64,000 nucleotides of DNA from Panicum virgatum (GCF_016808335.1 NC_053144.1:56684195-56748194), one strand, 5' to 3'; shown: positions 34,145-47,051, counted from the stretch's first letter. A program made the numbers and translations. Notes: generated by a model not told the origin, from the sequence alone.

Positions 34145-35946
34145 TAATATATAAGCAATAGGTGCAAAAAAAATCCTGATCTTATGAATGTGGCTGCCAA
34201 GTGGGCCTTCTTTAGTTTTTTGTGTGGGCACCACTTGTCAGCCACTCATCGGAAGATCATACACACTTTGACAGGTTCAAAAGTTGAGTACTAAAGACCG
34301 AAAACGTTCACACGCATAGCCGCCGGCGTCTCGCCCGGCCCGCGAGCCGCGCGCGAGTGCTCACGCGCTCGACGAGGCCTTTGATCGTCGTTGTCCGTCT
34401 GCTGCACGCGCGCGCACCATGAGAACAGTGCGCTTCTAGAACTCATAGACTTAGTCGCTCCTGCCCTTAATTAAATCTTAATAATTACTGGTATTGCTTG
34501 ATCATGATCATCGATCACTTAATAACCTGGGGGCAGAGAGTAGGGACCATAGTAGCCATTTGCAGAGAGATATACTTGGGCACTTGGCAGAAATATTTTA
34601 GAGGCAGATTGTACTAAGGTGCAGGTGAAGTACTCGGCAATGGCGTGGCAAGCATTAGCCTAGCAGCTATGTGCATTGTGAACCCTAAATTATTGAGGAG
34701 CATTAGCATCTATTAAAGCCCTAACTAAAAAAAATATTTTTAATAAGCTAGCTAGATGTGGAGCTCATGATAGGGAATCAACTAGGTTGATGGTGAAATT
34801 ACTGTACTACAGCGCTCATGGATCATCTATTTCTACGGTGAAGTTGACGCCTAAAACAATGATATCTGTTACCTTGAAGGAGGATGCAAAATATCCTTTT
34901 GGCAGTTGGTAACTTTGTTGAAAGGCTGTAATTTTCAGTTATGCGGATAGAATGACCATCAGGCTCGACAGCGAGGGCAGGGGAACTTTGTATTGGTGAC
35001 ATCCTTTTCCTACGGCACGGCTACATGACTCTGATTATTTAGTTAATTATTTCACCAGGTTAGGGGAAACCCACACTTGCCTATATAGCGTAATAATAAG
35101 AAATCAACTGTGCATTTGGTAACTCTAATCATGATGCTTACTACTAGAATTCAATTCCAGTGTGCGTGTGTAATAATGAAGTGAATCATAGTGTACATCC
35201 GGATGTGTCCCTCATAGATGAAATAATATCTCTGTCACACTCAGCTAGAGCCAATTAAATTTACCTCATGTACACTGCATACATTTTTGTTTGGTTGTGA
35301 ATTCTTCAATACAATGTCAATTAATTAAAGAGCTCACCAAATTAAGATTTCTTTAAGGAACACCTTTACAGAACATTTTTTTTGACACTTTGCTAATAGG
35401 CACCTCTTTGATTCCACGGTATTGATGGATATATGGCGCTGACTTATCTTCCTCATGCACGTAGTGATTATTGTTCACAGTATATTTGTATTATTGTACG
35501 GACCTTGATGGACACTACTGCCACAAACATGTCCCAATTGGAGTTCTTTAATCACACTTGCAGCGTACGAACTGTCCGGTACTTTCTAAGTTTGCCGCAT
35601 TTTTAGTAGACCTTTCCATACAATTTTGTTTAAAAAAATCATTTCAGATTGGTACCAGCAAAACTGATGCTAATACTTTTGTACGTACCTACACAAACTT
35701 TCTTTTCCTCAGTTGATGTTGATAAGATTACTACCGAATCCCCAATCATTATACACCTCAAGCAGTTTAGCACATTGCTTGCGAAAAAGAGACATCCAGA
35801 TGCTTCATCCAAAGCATGGCCGATCCAACCACATGTTGCAAAACTTTTTCTTGTTTATCTGGGCTTGGTAATCATGGTAAGAGAAGCCCTTATTTTCTAT
35901 GCTTCCTTTAGTTACCATCGGAACCAACAGTGGTAGGACACTGCTG
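34145..35946. other. Intergenic DNA left of the Sirevirus
   Basis: No coding domain recognised. A 95-codon plus-strand frame ending at 35936 has protein-like composition, but I know no matching family. Confidence 0.35.
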
Positions 35947-35951
35947 GTGGA

Positions 35952-37733
35952 CGAGGGACCGAAAGGGCGACCAGAGGGGGGTGAATGAGAGCCGATTAAA
36001 ATTTCTTGCAAACGGAATGATCGGCTTAGTCCCGAAGTACACGCCCAACCCTAGAGTCCAAGGCACAGTGTGGAGTAGCTATGGAGGAGCTATACCAACA
36101 CAAGAGAGCCCTAGGAATAAACAAGATCCAACGCGGAAGCAAAAACCGAAGAGCAGCTCGAGATACAGTAAGGTTTAACTCACCGGTTGATCCGACGCAC
36201 AGATTTGAACAGCGTCGGTTCGACCGATGAGCAGAGCTGGCAGCAGAGAGAAGCGAGCACCGGTTGAACCGATGCAGAGGCTTTAAGAAGCGTCGGTTCA
36301 ACCGACGTTGGAACACCGGATGATCCGATAAATTCAATATTTAAACGCCGGTGCAGTTGTCCAGAGAGATTGCAAAACGAACTCACAAAGCACCGGTTAA
36401 ACCGACGCTACGAAAAACCTATGCGCCGGTGCAATGAGCCAAATTGCAAAACCCTAACAGTTGAATAGCCTACTCACCGGTTGAACCGACGCGTACAACT
36501 TCAAAGCGTCGGTTCATCCGGTGCTAGGAAGAACAGAGTCCAGAGACGCTTTTCAGCCCGCGACCTTTGGAATCGTTGATGATTGGAGGGTCAAATCAAG
36601 TCCAAAGGAGCTCAAATTTTGCAGGCATGATCACAAAGGACTTGTGAACATGTCCACGGAAGGAATCGACGAATCACTCCATGGTTTGGGAGGAATCGAA
36701 GAATTCCGAGCAAAAATGGGGGTTTTCTTTTGAACGCCAAGAACTTCGATTCGAGTAAACTCGTGATTCCAGGGGGATTAGCACTAGGTTAGATGTATTA
36801 GAATCACTACAAAGAGTCACTCGATCATGAGAAAACCATTCGTCATTTTGTGCTCAAGATTCGTCGAAGGAAAATCGAATTCATCCAAAACAAAGCACAA
36901 ATCGTACGAGATTGAATTGAATTCAAAACCCAGGAGGGCACAAGGAGTATTGGGCCTCCTTTCCCGATCATTCTCAGTACAAAAACACAACAATCCATAC
37001 CTCTAGTTCTCATCCTTGAGAGGGAGGAGAAGAACAGGGAGAGAGAGGTGGCGCCAGGCTCAAGAAGGGGCAGTTCTATTTTGGCAAGGCGCAGGGGAGA
37101 GAGGAGAGGGGTGAGGGGGTATTTAAGGTGCCCACGCAGGAGTCCAAAATACCCCTAGACTCAAACTAGAGACTAAAATGCCCGTAGGGGCTAAAACGGA
37201 AATATTTACATGACCTCATCCGACGACCGATGTTCTTTCTTCGAAACAAAGTCTTCTCCGCGATGCCGCCATGTTGATGAAGATCCGGTTCGCGGTTTTA
37301 GAAGGTCCGCGAAAACCGAGTAGGTGGCCGGTTTTGAGAAAACCGCCAAATCTTCACGCGTGGGATGCCCGTCACCTCCTCGCCCTGAGCGAGGCCCTAG
37401 ACGCCGTCGACGCCCGTTGCCTCCGTCAGTCCCGAGACCGACACCCGTGCCTCCACGACTTGGCGTCTTCAACCGCCGTCCGCCTCCTTGGTTTTGTGGC
37501 GCAAACCAAGAAACCCGCCTTCCGTCGTCGCTTACGCCCTCGATCCAGGAGTGGACGCCACAGCTGCAGCCCGGCACGAGCTCCGGTCCCGGCTGCCCTT
37601 CACCGCCGTCCACCGCACGGTCCATCAGCCACAGCACCTCCACGGCAGCTTTCCGTCGACACTTGACGCCCGTGTACCTGCATGGTTGACAATTCACTCA
37701 TCACAAACAGGATAGAGTAGTCAACATTCCTCA
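35952..37733 (-). repeat. 3' LTR of the Sirevirus
   Basis: Its 1782 bases read TGAGGAATGTT at the start and end in a mutated CGGTCCCTCG where the 5' LTR has CAGTCCCTCA. It lacks about 100 bases of GC-rich repeat present in the 5' LTR. A cluster of CCGGTTGA/ACCGACG palindromes lies at about 36181-36524. Confidence 0.93.
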
Positions 37734-37734
37734 A

Positions 37735-37744
37735 TCTCCCCCTT
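37735..37744 (-). other. Polypurine tract next to the 3' LTR
   Basis: AAGGGGGAGA on the minus strand lies directly before the 3' LTR, where plus-strand DNA synthesis is primed. Similar tracts lie at about 38124-38132, 38150-38157 and 38200-38208. Confidence 0.75.
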
Positions 37745-39132
37745 GATGAGTGCATTGTCAACACATTACAAATGAACCAAAATTGAAACAAAAATAGTGA
37801 AGAACAAAGAAGCAAGAAAGAACTTGAACAAGTGACAAAAGCTCGAAAGAAGCAAGAACAAGTCACTTGACCAAGCAAATATCGATTCCCTGAGATAAGG
37901 GCAACGGCTCGACGCAATTGATCAAACACAAACATGACTCCTCAAAGACAGAGGCAGGGCTCGGCACGGTCATGCCAGAAGCGGAGGGAAAACCAGGAGC
38001 TAAACAAAGCAGAAACTCCCACTTAATACATTTCCTCCTTACCGGTGCAACTCTCACCAAATGTATGCACCCTCAAGGCCCTGTGCTCAACAAGTTTTTG
38101 GTTTTCTCAAAAATCAAATAATTTCCCCCCTTGTTCGATCACTAAACTTCTCCCCCTTGTTGGCATATGCACACATCAAGGCTAAACAGATCTAAAGCTC
38201 CCCCTGAAACTGAGACTCCCCTTGAACATATGCTATAAAATGAATGCAATACAGGAGGTGTAAGTGAAAGCATTCAGGGATCCAATGATATGAGCAACAA
38301 CTAGTCACAAGCACGTGTGCATCCATAAACAAGACCTGCATCTAGCTCAACAGGGTATATCAAATCAGTCGAGAGCTAGGCAAGTTCCAGTTTAGGAGAA
38401 ATAAAAGCATCATCCTTGATCTAGCACTAGCAAGTAGGGAATGAAAGACAGTGCTAATCAAACTCATACAAGTGAGCCAAAAACATCCAAAGCATGTTGT
38501 AAACATTGATTTTGCAATCTCATTATATCAAGCAATTTAATGCCAGGGATTGAAAACTTGTCATGCTTTACTTAGCAACAAGACCAAGCCTATGCCAAAG
38601 GCAATCAGAAGCTTAAGCCACTCGTTTCAGTCATGCACAGCCTTGCCCGGGTTCTCACAAGTGCAAAGTGAGCCGTCTCGAAAGCTCGATCAGTGCGACA
38701 AGCAATCCCACCTGAATCTTTCCATTCTATTTCAAGCACAATTCAAGCAATTTTATCAATTTTAGACCATGTCAAGTATGAATTGCTGAACGAAATGCTA
38801 CACTAGCATGAATGAGATAGCAAAGCATATCAACACGCCCTAACATTCTAGTAGCCAAGACAGGGTGACCATGTTTTCAAATTTTCAAATCAAAATAGCT
38901 TAACTCAGATGAAGTCATATACACAGTGGAGCAAGCTATACATGATCACATTTATAAACTCACACTAGCAAGCTCTAGGAGATCATAGCAATGTATACAA
39001 GAATGCTAGTGCAAGTGAAGCAATGCAAAATGCATAAATGTACAATTCATATGCACAATGCAACTACCAAACCTAGAAAACGAAGAGAAAAACAAACAAG
39101 ACCTACAAAGCTAACCAAGGAAAAGTCAGCGA
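37745..39132 (-). other. Non-coding region between RNase H and the 3' LTR
   Basis: AT-rich sequence without an open frame. It carries repeated CCCCCTTG-type tracts (purine-rich on the minus strand). In some Sireviruses this place holds an envelope-like gene; none is seen here. Confidence 0.6.
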
Positions 39133-39587
39133 TCAAAAGGGGTAACAAACCCCAAGCTCCCCTCGCAAGCGAGCAAAGGTGTCCTGCTCAAGTGGTTTGG
39201 TTAGGATATCTGTGGTTTGCCTCTCTGAAGGGACATGAATCAAGTCTATGTGTCCTCTCTCATGGTTATCTCGAAGGAAGTGGAACCGGATATCTATGTG
39301 TTTGGTTCTAGAGTGTAGGACAGGGTTCTTTGCAATGCTAATAGCGGACATGTTGTCTACAAAGATGGGAACCCTATCATAACTCAGTCCATAATCCTGC
39401 TAGCAGCGGCAACATACTCAGCTTATGTGGAAGAAAGCGCTACGCTAGCCTGCTTGCGAGAGGACCAAGACACCAAAGATGTACCAAGAAATTGACAAGT
39501 ACCGGATGTCGACTTGCGATCCAACCGGCACCCACCGAAATCGGCATCAGAAAAACCCACCAAAATCAGAGAAGAATCCGCAGAGTA
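39133..39587 (-). pseudogene. RNase H domain of the Sirevirus, broken
   Basis: The end of the domain is readable at 39133-39351 (SAISIAKNPVLHSRTKHIDI, then TDILTKPL), the typical C-terminus of copia RNase H. The earlier part (DADFGG, SWSSRKQ) is present but interrupted by stop codons. It would degrade the RNA strand during reverse transcription. Confidence 0.82.
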
Positions 39588-40520
39588 CTAGAGACCAAAC
39601 TCAGGGGTGAATTTCATATACCTGAAGATGCGTTTCACCACCTGCCTATGGGAGGTGCGCGGCGAAGCCTGATACCGCGCACAGAGGCCGACACCGAACT
39701 GAATGTCCGGCCGCGTCGCCGTCAGGTACAGGAGAGAGCCGATCATGCTCCTGTACTCCTTCTGGTCCACCGCCTCACCGTCCAAGTCCTCATCAAACGC
39801 CGTCGAAGTGCTGATCGGAGTCGGCTGAGGTGACAAGTCACTCATGTCGAACTTCCGCAGCAAGTCCCTGGTGTACTTGACTTGATGGACGAACGTGCCC
39901 TGAGGAGTTTGCTTGATCTGCAGCCCGAGGAAGAACTGCAGCTCACCCATCATACTCATCTCGAACTCCCTGGATATCTTCTCAGAAAACTTGGAGATAA
40001 GAGCGTGAGAAGAGCCACCAAAGATAATATCATCCAAGTATATCTGAACTAATAAAAAATTAGTGCCAGACCGCATGAGGAACAAACTTTTATCCACACA
40101 TCCCATTTTAAAACCCTGTGCCAACAAAAATGTTTTCAGTCTATCATACCAAGCTCTAGGTGCCTGTTTCAAACCATAAAGTATTTTTTGAAGTTTATAA
40201 ACGCGGTTTGGAAACTTGGGATTTTCGAAACCAGGGGGTTGTTTCACATAAACCTCTTCTTCGATAAAACCATTTAAGAAGGCAGATTTAACGTCCGTTT
40301 GGAAAACTTTAAAACCCTTAGAAGCAGCAAATGCAAGAAAAATCCGAATCGCTTCCAAATGAGCAACAGGGGCAAAAGTTTCCTCAAAATCAATCCCTTC
40401 TTTTTGGCAAAACCCCTGGACAACAAGACGAGCTTTGTTTCGAACAACCAACCCATCCTCACCCTGTTTGTTTTTGAAAACCCACTTCGTTCCGATGGGG
40501 TTACAAGTAGGTGGAGGCAC
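39588..40520 (-). pseudogene. Reverse transcriptase domain of the Sirevirus
   Basis: 310 codons are open, with [45 protein letters not shown] and the catalytic YLDDIIFG intact. The frame is bounded by stop codons on both sides where related elements encode tryptophan. The domain itself looks undamaged but is cut off from the rest of the polyprotein. Confidence 0.92.
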
Positions 40521-40529
40521 GACTAAAAC

Positions 40530-41177
40530 TCAAACTTGGTTTCTTTTAAAATTTTCGAGTTCCTCATACATGGCATTGACCCAATTAGAATCAGAAAGAG
40601 CATGTCCAATATCTTTGGGCTCAAAAGAGGCAACAAATGCTGAATGAGCAAAGCCAGCGATACTTGTTACCTTTGATCGTGTGACTCGCTCATTGAGGTC
40701 ACCTAGCATCTGTTGAGGTGGATGACGACGCTGAATGTGTCGCGGTGCTTCCTTTGTCGAAGTCGCCTCCTCCTCAACCAAAGCTGGTGCTTCCTCAGGT
40801 GCAGCTGGTGAAGGCTGAGTCACCTGCTCGACTGGCCCCCGTGAAGTAGACGTAGTAGGATCGGGGCCGTCATCATCGTCCGAGCTTGTGGCGGAGGCTA
40901 CTGGGTCCACAGCACGCGTGGTAGCCTCAGCATCACCCTCCGCAGCTTCTTCCTCCTCATCTTCAAAGATGGGGGTGCCGAGTTCATCATCTCCTGCAAC
41001 CTCAAAGACAGAAGAATTGCACGGTGCAGTCTCGTCGAAAGTGACTTCACAAGTCTCTCTGATGATGTTAGAATCAATGAGCAACACACGATATGCTTTG
41101 GAATGAGATGCATAACCAAGAAAAATGCCGTCAGACGAGCGAGACTCAAACTTATCAAGATTTCCTTCTTTCAGCAC
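40530..41177 (-). pseudogene. Integrase C-terminal region and linker of the Sirevirus
   Basis: Includes the SSDGIFLGYASHSKAYRV motif that follows the copia integrase core, and then an acidic, Ser/Thr/Pro-rich linker of about 100 residues. It ends at a stop (RNQV followed by TGA) just before the reverse transcriptase. Confidence 0.85.
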
Positions 41178-41375
41178 AAAACACCGGCAACCGAAAACTC
41201 TGAGATGGTCAACACGGGGCTGGCGTCCAAATCACAACTCATAGGAAGTCTTGTGCATGAAAGCACGCAAGAAAATACGATTGGACACATAACAAGCGGT
41301 GTTAACCGCCTCAGCCCAGTACTTTCTAGAAGTCCTATGCTCATCGAGCATCGTCCTAGCCATCTCAACCAACGT

Positions 41376-42371
41376 TCAATTCTTCCGCTCTACAACCCCA
41401 TTGTGCTGTGGAGTGTAAGGGGAAGAATACTGGTGTTCAAGACCTTGATCACTGCAAAAGTTGTCAAAACGAGCATTTTTGAATTCCGTGCCATTGTCAC
41501 TGCGAATCGCTCTCATGGCCTGAGGTAGCTCGTTTTTGAATTTCAAGATCAAGTCTCGAACAAACTCGAAAGTCTCATCCTTGGTTCTCATGAAAAAGAC
41601 CCAAGAATAGCGAGAAAAGTCGTCCACGATCACAAGAACGTACCACTTCCCACCAACTGATATCACCCTAGAAGGACCAACTGTGTCCATGTGTAGCAAC
41701 TCTCCAAGGTGAGTGGTCATCACCTGATTAACAGGCGCATGAGAAGTAGCAATCATCTTCCCGTGGCGACACGGGTGGCAAACAAGGTCCTTTTCAAACT
41801 TCAATTCGGGCAATCCTCGGATCAGGCCAAGTGAGCTAAGTCTCGACAACAAGTCAAAGCTCAAATGTCCAAGTCTCCTATGCCACTTCCATAGATCACA
41901 AGAAGGACCAGCCAACAAGCAACAAGAAGGGCCAAAAGGAGTTCCAGAGAAATCGACCAAGAAAACTCGGTCACGAGGAACGATCCGGCAAACCAGGTCT
42001 CCTCTGGAATCCAAAACTCGATAATAACCCTCCTTGAAGCGAACTTCAAATCCCTCATCAAGAAGTTGCGAAACAGAGAGCAAATTAAAGCCAAGATTCG
42101 AAACCAAAGCAACCTCTCTCAGGGTGAAGCGATCAGAAACTCTAACAGCGCCAACACCACGTACCTTGCCCTTATCATTATCCCCAAATATGATGTATTC
42201 TTTGTGGCGCGTTGGGGTGAGGCTGGAGAACCATTTGTCATTCCCGGTCATATGGCGCGAACAACCGGAGTCCATGATCCACCTATTCTCTAAGCCTCCA
42301 ACCTGCACATCAGTAGTGAGACAAAGGGTGAGCAAATGTCTCAACACTAGGGTTAGCAAAGTGTGAAGCAA
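41376..42371 (-). pseudogene. Protease and integrase core of the Sirevirus
   Basis: The aspartic protease motif WIMDSGCSRHMTG is near the start. The integrase HHCC finger (H..H then CHPC) and catalytic core follow: D in MDTVGPS, D in SDNGTEF and E in NGVVERKN. A TGA comes directly after ERKN, and another lies about 45 codons on, so the integrase is truncated. The first 20-30 residues of this frame are probably not native. Confidence 0.88.
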
Positions 42372-42503
42372 ACCAGTGTCGAGCCATTTGCTCTACAGAA
42401 GGGTTAGCAAAATAAAAAAAGCGTATCCCTCGTCCCGTCTATCGTGAGGCTGATGACCACCACCGTGAGGAAAGCGTGGTGCATCGTAACCTCCTCCAAA
42501 GCC

Positions 42504-45110
42504 TCAGTCTCGTGGTCCATAGCCGTACTGAGGACGACCAGGAGCACGACCGGCAAAATGACCACCCGCTGGAGCACGGTAACCACCACCGTCTCCCTGT
42601 CCTCCACCTACACGGCGCGCCCTAGCATCTTGCCTACCACCACGCCGAGGGGGACCATGCACCCGAGCAGAGTACATGTCCGAGTTGCGTCTCTCCTGCT
42701 CACGCCTCACAGCCCACTTCCTCCTGAAGCAAAACTCCTCCAAGTGACCATCTCTGTCACAGAACTCAGAGTGATACCTCACCTCTCTCTTGGGAGGTGG
42801 AAGCCTCGCCTGCGGACGGGGAGGAGCTGCCCCCTTCTTCTGGGCAACCTGGGCTGTGGCAGCAGGGAGCGTATCGAGGGGATTCCTCAGCTCATTGGGC
42901 TTTGGAACCCAAACCTGCTTCTGTGGAGGTGCTTTTTGTGGTTCTTTCAGCACACCATCCACGGGGTCAACAATAGAAGGATGTGTGCTCGTGCTAGCAG
43001 TGTTTAGAGCATTTGACACTCCAGCAGCCTTACCGATCTTACCAAAGTCTGACTTCATGAATGTGTAACCAACCCCAAAACCATCACCCCGCTTAAACTC
43101 CTTGATCATCATGCCCAACTGCGGCTCACTGCTAGAAACCCAACTCAGAATTGCCCTAAGATATGTATTCTCATTCTCCAAGTTGGCTTTCTCTACCGCA
43201 AGATTATCCAAATCAGAAATCAGACCAGGGCAAACATGACAATCAGTAGGTGGGCTAGACTCCACGACCTTAGTCTTCCCAAAAGACTTAATCAAGACGT
43301 TCTTCTCATCTAGCTCCGACCTAAGCGTGGGACAAAGCTTACAGGCACCAAGCAGAACAGGCCTAGATCTAAGCCCCTCTAGCTCACAAACAACAGTGGC
43401 AAACTTAGACTGCAAAGAAGTTAGATCAGACTTAAAAATGGGACACTCATCGCATTCAAGCACATCACTAACTATGGGAGCGTCCTTGAACAGTTCAAGC
43501 TCATGATTGGCCTTGGCTAGCTCGTGAGACACGTCAGCAAGCGAAGACTTAGCAACATCTAAGTTCGCGACGTTCTCATCATGCTTCGCGCGGAGAGCAA
43601 CAAGATTATTCATGTGAGATATGCAGCCAGCGCACTCATCCTCACTAGATTTCTCTCTGGCACAAGCCAGCTCAGCCCTAAGCTTTCTACGCTCTCTAGC
43701 TGCTTCCTTAAGCAGCCTCTTCTGATTGTCGAGAGCGGCATACAACTCTCTAACCTCAGTATCAAGCAGGTCAATAGTGGAGTTTACCTCTGAATCACTC
43801 TCGGATCTAGGAGAAGAGCCGTCATGCGTTGGTGTAGCATGTCCACCTGGAGACGCACGAGCACCATTAGCCTCACCCGCCATGGTGCAGAAACCCTTGC
43901 GCCGACCGGCCGCCAAGCAAAGGCCGATGAAGCCGGTGTCATCCTTGTCCCGCTTCTTCTTCTTCTTGTCGTCGTAGTAAGAGGTCGGTGAAGAAGAGCG
44001 GTCGGTGTCGTAGCTCTTGTCGAGGTCGCTGAGCTGCGCTAGGAAAGCCTTCTCCCACTTCTTGGCCTTGTACTGGAAGCGCTTCTTGAGTGACTCCTTG
44101 TCGAAGCGTCCTCCCCGGTCGTGACTGTGGTGCTTGTGGCACCGACACTCCTTGTTGGAGCCTCCCTCGTCGCGGTCGCGGTGGCGGTAGTAGTCGAAGT
44201 TGTTGTTCTGGCCACCGCCGGACTTCTTGGGGCAGTCGGCGATGAAGTGGTTCAGATCGCCGCAGTGGTAGCACCCGGGGTTCTTCTTGCTCTGCCTGTT
44301 GTGGTGGACATGCTGGAACTTATTGATGAGGAGGCACAAGTCGTCATCGCCCAGCGTCTCTAGCTGCTCATCTGTAACAGAAGGCAAAGAGGCAAGAGAA
44401 AAGCCAAGAGCAGAGTTAGCGTTAGAGCTCGATCCACCTGGGCCAGTCACAAAAGCGATGCTCTTGGAAGGAGGGGCACCATTGAGCTTGGCTCGTGTCT
44501 GGTTATCCACCTCCGTGGCCTTGAGCTTGCTGAAAAGCTCATTCACGGTCAGAGTCTCATAGCCTGCAGACTCGATGATCGTGTTCACCTTGAGATCCCA
44601 CACAGAGCGGTCAAGTGCGTAGAGCAACTTGAGGGCCTTCTCGTGCTTTGTGTAGTCAAGGGCATCAACAGATCTGTTCGCACTGACTTTGTTCACAATC
44701 GATTAAAACCGACCGAACATGTCGTCAATGCTCTCACCCGGCCCCTGTGTGAAGTTCTCATATTCACGCCGGTGAGTCTCGAACAGTCTAGCCTTCACCT
44801 GAGGTGTGCCCTCGTGGTAGTTCTCAAAGCACGTCCAGACTTTGTGGGCTTCCTGAAAACCCTAGATGCGTGAGAACTCCGCACGAGAAACGCCAGCGAA
44901 CAAGGCATTGACAGCTTTGGCGTTGGCCTCGTGCTCGGACACCTGAAGAGGAGAGGTCCGAACGGCAAGCACCTCGTACGCCTGGTTCTTTGTGATATCC
45001 CAGACCTCGGCTCCCATGCTTTGCAAGAAGGCACACATGCGGACCTTCCAATAAGCATAGTCCTCGCCAAAAAACACTGGAATCTTACCAAGACTTGCTA
45101 TGGTCGCCAA
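42504..45110 (-). pseudogene. Gag of the Sirevirus, interrupted
   Basis: Begins with ATG at 45110 soon after the primer-binding site (IPVFFGEDYAYWKVRM). Stops occur at 44862-44864 and 44703-44705, after which 730 codons are open to 42504. That part includes the knuckle CYHCGDLNHFIADC (CX2CX4HX4C), a long coiled coil (LDTEVRELYAALDNQKRLLK) and a basic, Gly/Arg-rich end. A long coiled-coil extension is known for Sirevirus Gag. It forms the particle and packages RNA in an intact element. Confidence 0.9.
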
Positions 45111-45148
45111 GTGGTTTGCGAACCGGTTAAGATACTGAAAACCTCAAC

Positions 45149-45165
45149 CAAGCTCTGATACTAAT
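45149..45165 (-). other. Primer-binding site of the Sirevirus
   Basis: ATTAGTATCAGAGCTTG on the minus strand directly follows the 5' LTR and resembles the initiator-methionine tRNA complement TGGTATCAGAGC, with changes at the first positions. Confidence 0.72.
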
Positions 45166-47051
45166 TGAGGGACTGAAAGGACGACCAGAGGGGGGTGAAT
45201 GGGAGCCGATTAAAATTTCTTGCAAACGGAATGATCAGCTTAGTCCCGAAGTACACGCCCCACCCTAGAGTCCTAGGCACAGTGTGGAGTAGCTATGGAG
45301 GAGCTATACCAACACAAGAGAGCCCTAGGAACAAACAAGATCCAACGCGGAAGCAAAAACCGAAGAGCAGCTCGAGATACAGTAAGGTTTAACTCACCGG
45401 TTGATCCGACGCACAGATTTGAACAGCGTCGGTTCGACCGATGAGCAGAGCTAGCAGCAGAGAGAAGCGAACACCGGTTGAACCGATGCAGAGGCTTTAA
45501 GAAGCGTCGGTTTAACCGATGTTGGAACACCGGATGATCTGATAAATTCAATATTTAAACGCCGGTGCAGTTGTCCAGAGAGATTGCAAAACGAACTCAC
45601 AAAGCACCGGTTAAACCGACGCTACGAAAAACCTATGCGCCGGTGCAATGAGCCAAATTGCAAAACCCTAACAGTTGAATAGCCTACTCACCGGTTGAAC
45701 CGACGCGTACAACTTCAAAGCGTCGGTTCATCCGGTGCTAGGAAGAACGGAGTCCAGAGATGCTTTTCAACCCGCGACCTTTGGAATCGTTGATGATTGG
45801 AGGGTCAAATCAAGTCCAAAGGAGGTCAAATTTTGCAGGCATGATCACAAAGGACTTGTGAACATGTCCACGGAAGAAATCGACGAATCACTCCATGGTT
45901 TGGGAGGAATCGAAGAATTCCGAGCAAAAACAGGAGTTTTCTTTAGAATGCCAAGAACTTCGATTCGAGTAAACTCGTGATTCCAGGGGGATTAGCACTA
46001 GGTTAGATGTATTAGAATCACTACAAAGAGTCACTCGATCATCAGAAAACCACTCGTCATCTCGTGCTCAAGATTCGTCGAAGGAAAATCGAATTCATCC
46101 AAAACAAATCACAAATCGTACGAGATTGAATTGAATTCAAAACCCAGGAGAGCACAAGGAGGATTGGGCCTCCTTTCCCGATCAATCTCAGTACAAAAAC
46201 ACAACAATCCATACCTCTAGTTCTCATCCTTGAGAGGGAGTAGAAGAACAGGGAGAGAGAGGTGGCGCCAGGCTCAAGAAGGAGCAGTTCTGTTTTGGCA
46301 AGGCGCATGGGAGAGAGGAGAGGGGTGAGGGGGTATTTAAGGTGCCCACGCAGGAGTCCAAAATACCCCTAGACTCAAACTAGAGACTAAAATGCCCGTA
46401 GGGGCTAAAACAGAAATATTTACATGACCTCATCCGACGGCCGAGGTTCTTTCTTCGAAACGAAGTCTTCTCCGCGATGCCGCCATGTTGATGAAGATCC
46501 GGTTCGTGGTTTTAGAAGGTCCGTGAAAACCGAGTAGGTGGCCGGTTTTGAGAAAACCGCCAAAACTTCACGCGCGGGAAGCTTCCCGCCTCCACGCCGT
46601 GGACCTAGACGCCATTCTCGCCTCGGCCTTCTGACGGCCCTAGACGCCGCCCGACGCCCGTCACCTCCTCGCCCGCAGTGAGGCCCTAGACGCCGTCGAG
46701 GCCCGTTGCCTCCGTCAGTCCCGAGACCGACGTCCGTGCCTCCACGATTTGGCGTCTTCAACCGTCGTCCGCCTCCTTGGTTTTGTGGCGCAAACCAAGA
46801 AACCTGCCTTCTGTCGTCGCTTGCGCCCTCGATCCAGGAGTGGACGCCACAGCTGCCGCCCGGCACGAGCTCCGGTCCCGGCTGCCCTTCACCGCCATTC
46901 ATCGCACGGTCCATCAGCCACAGCACCTCCACGGCAGCTCTCCGTCGACACTTGACGCCCGTGTACCTGCAATCAAAGACCAATCGCACGATCACACCGC
47001 ACGGTTGACAATTCACTCATCACAAACAGGATAGAGTACTAACATTCCTCA
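45166..47051 (-). repeat. 5' LTR of the Sirevirus
   Basis: It has 1886 bases, beginning TGAGGAATGTT and ending AGTCCCTCA. It holds about ten copies, in both directions, of CACCGGTTGAACCGACG-like sequence at 45397-45738, and a GC-rich GACGCC-type repeat at about 46577-46700. Confidence 0.94.

Larger units (their letters stand above)
35952..47051 (-). mobile_element. Ty1/copia LTR retrotransposon, Sirevirus type (11.1 kb)
   Basis: Two LTRs (35952-37733 and 45166-47051) enclose gag and pol on the minus strand in the order protease, integrase, reverse transcriptase, RNase H. GTGGA flanks the whole element (35947-35951 and 47052-47056). Sirevirus features are the large Gag with coiled coil and CCHC knuckle, several polypurine tracts in a 1.4 kb non-coding stretch before the 3' LTR, and CACCGG-type palindromes in the LTRs. 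Several premature stops make it non-functional. No envelope-like frame was seen. Confidence 0.95.

Noticed and set aside
43939..44274. Extra Arg/Leu-rich frame inside gag
   Set aside because: It overlaps the CCHC-containing Gag frame and is a shadow of it.
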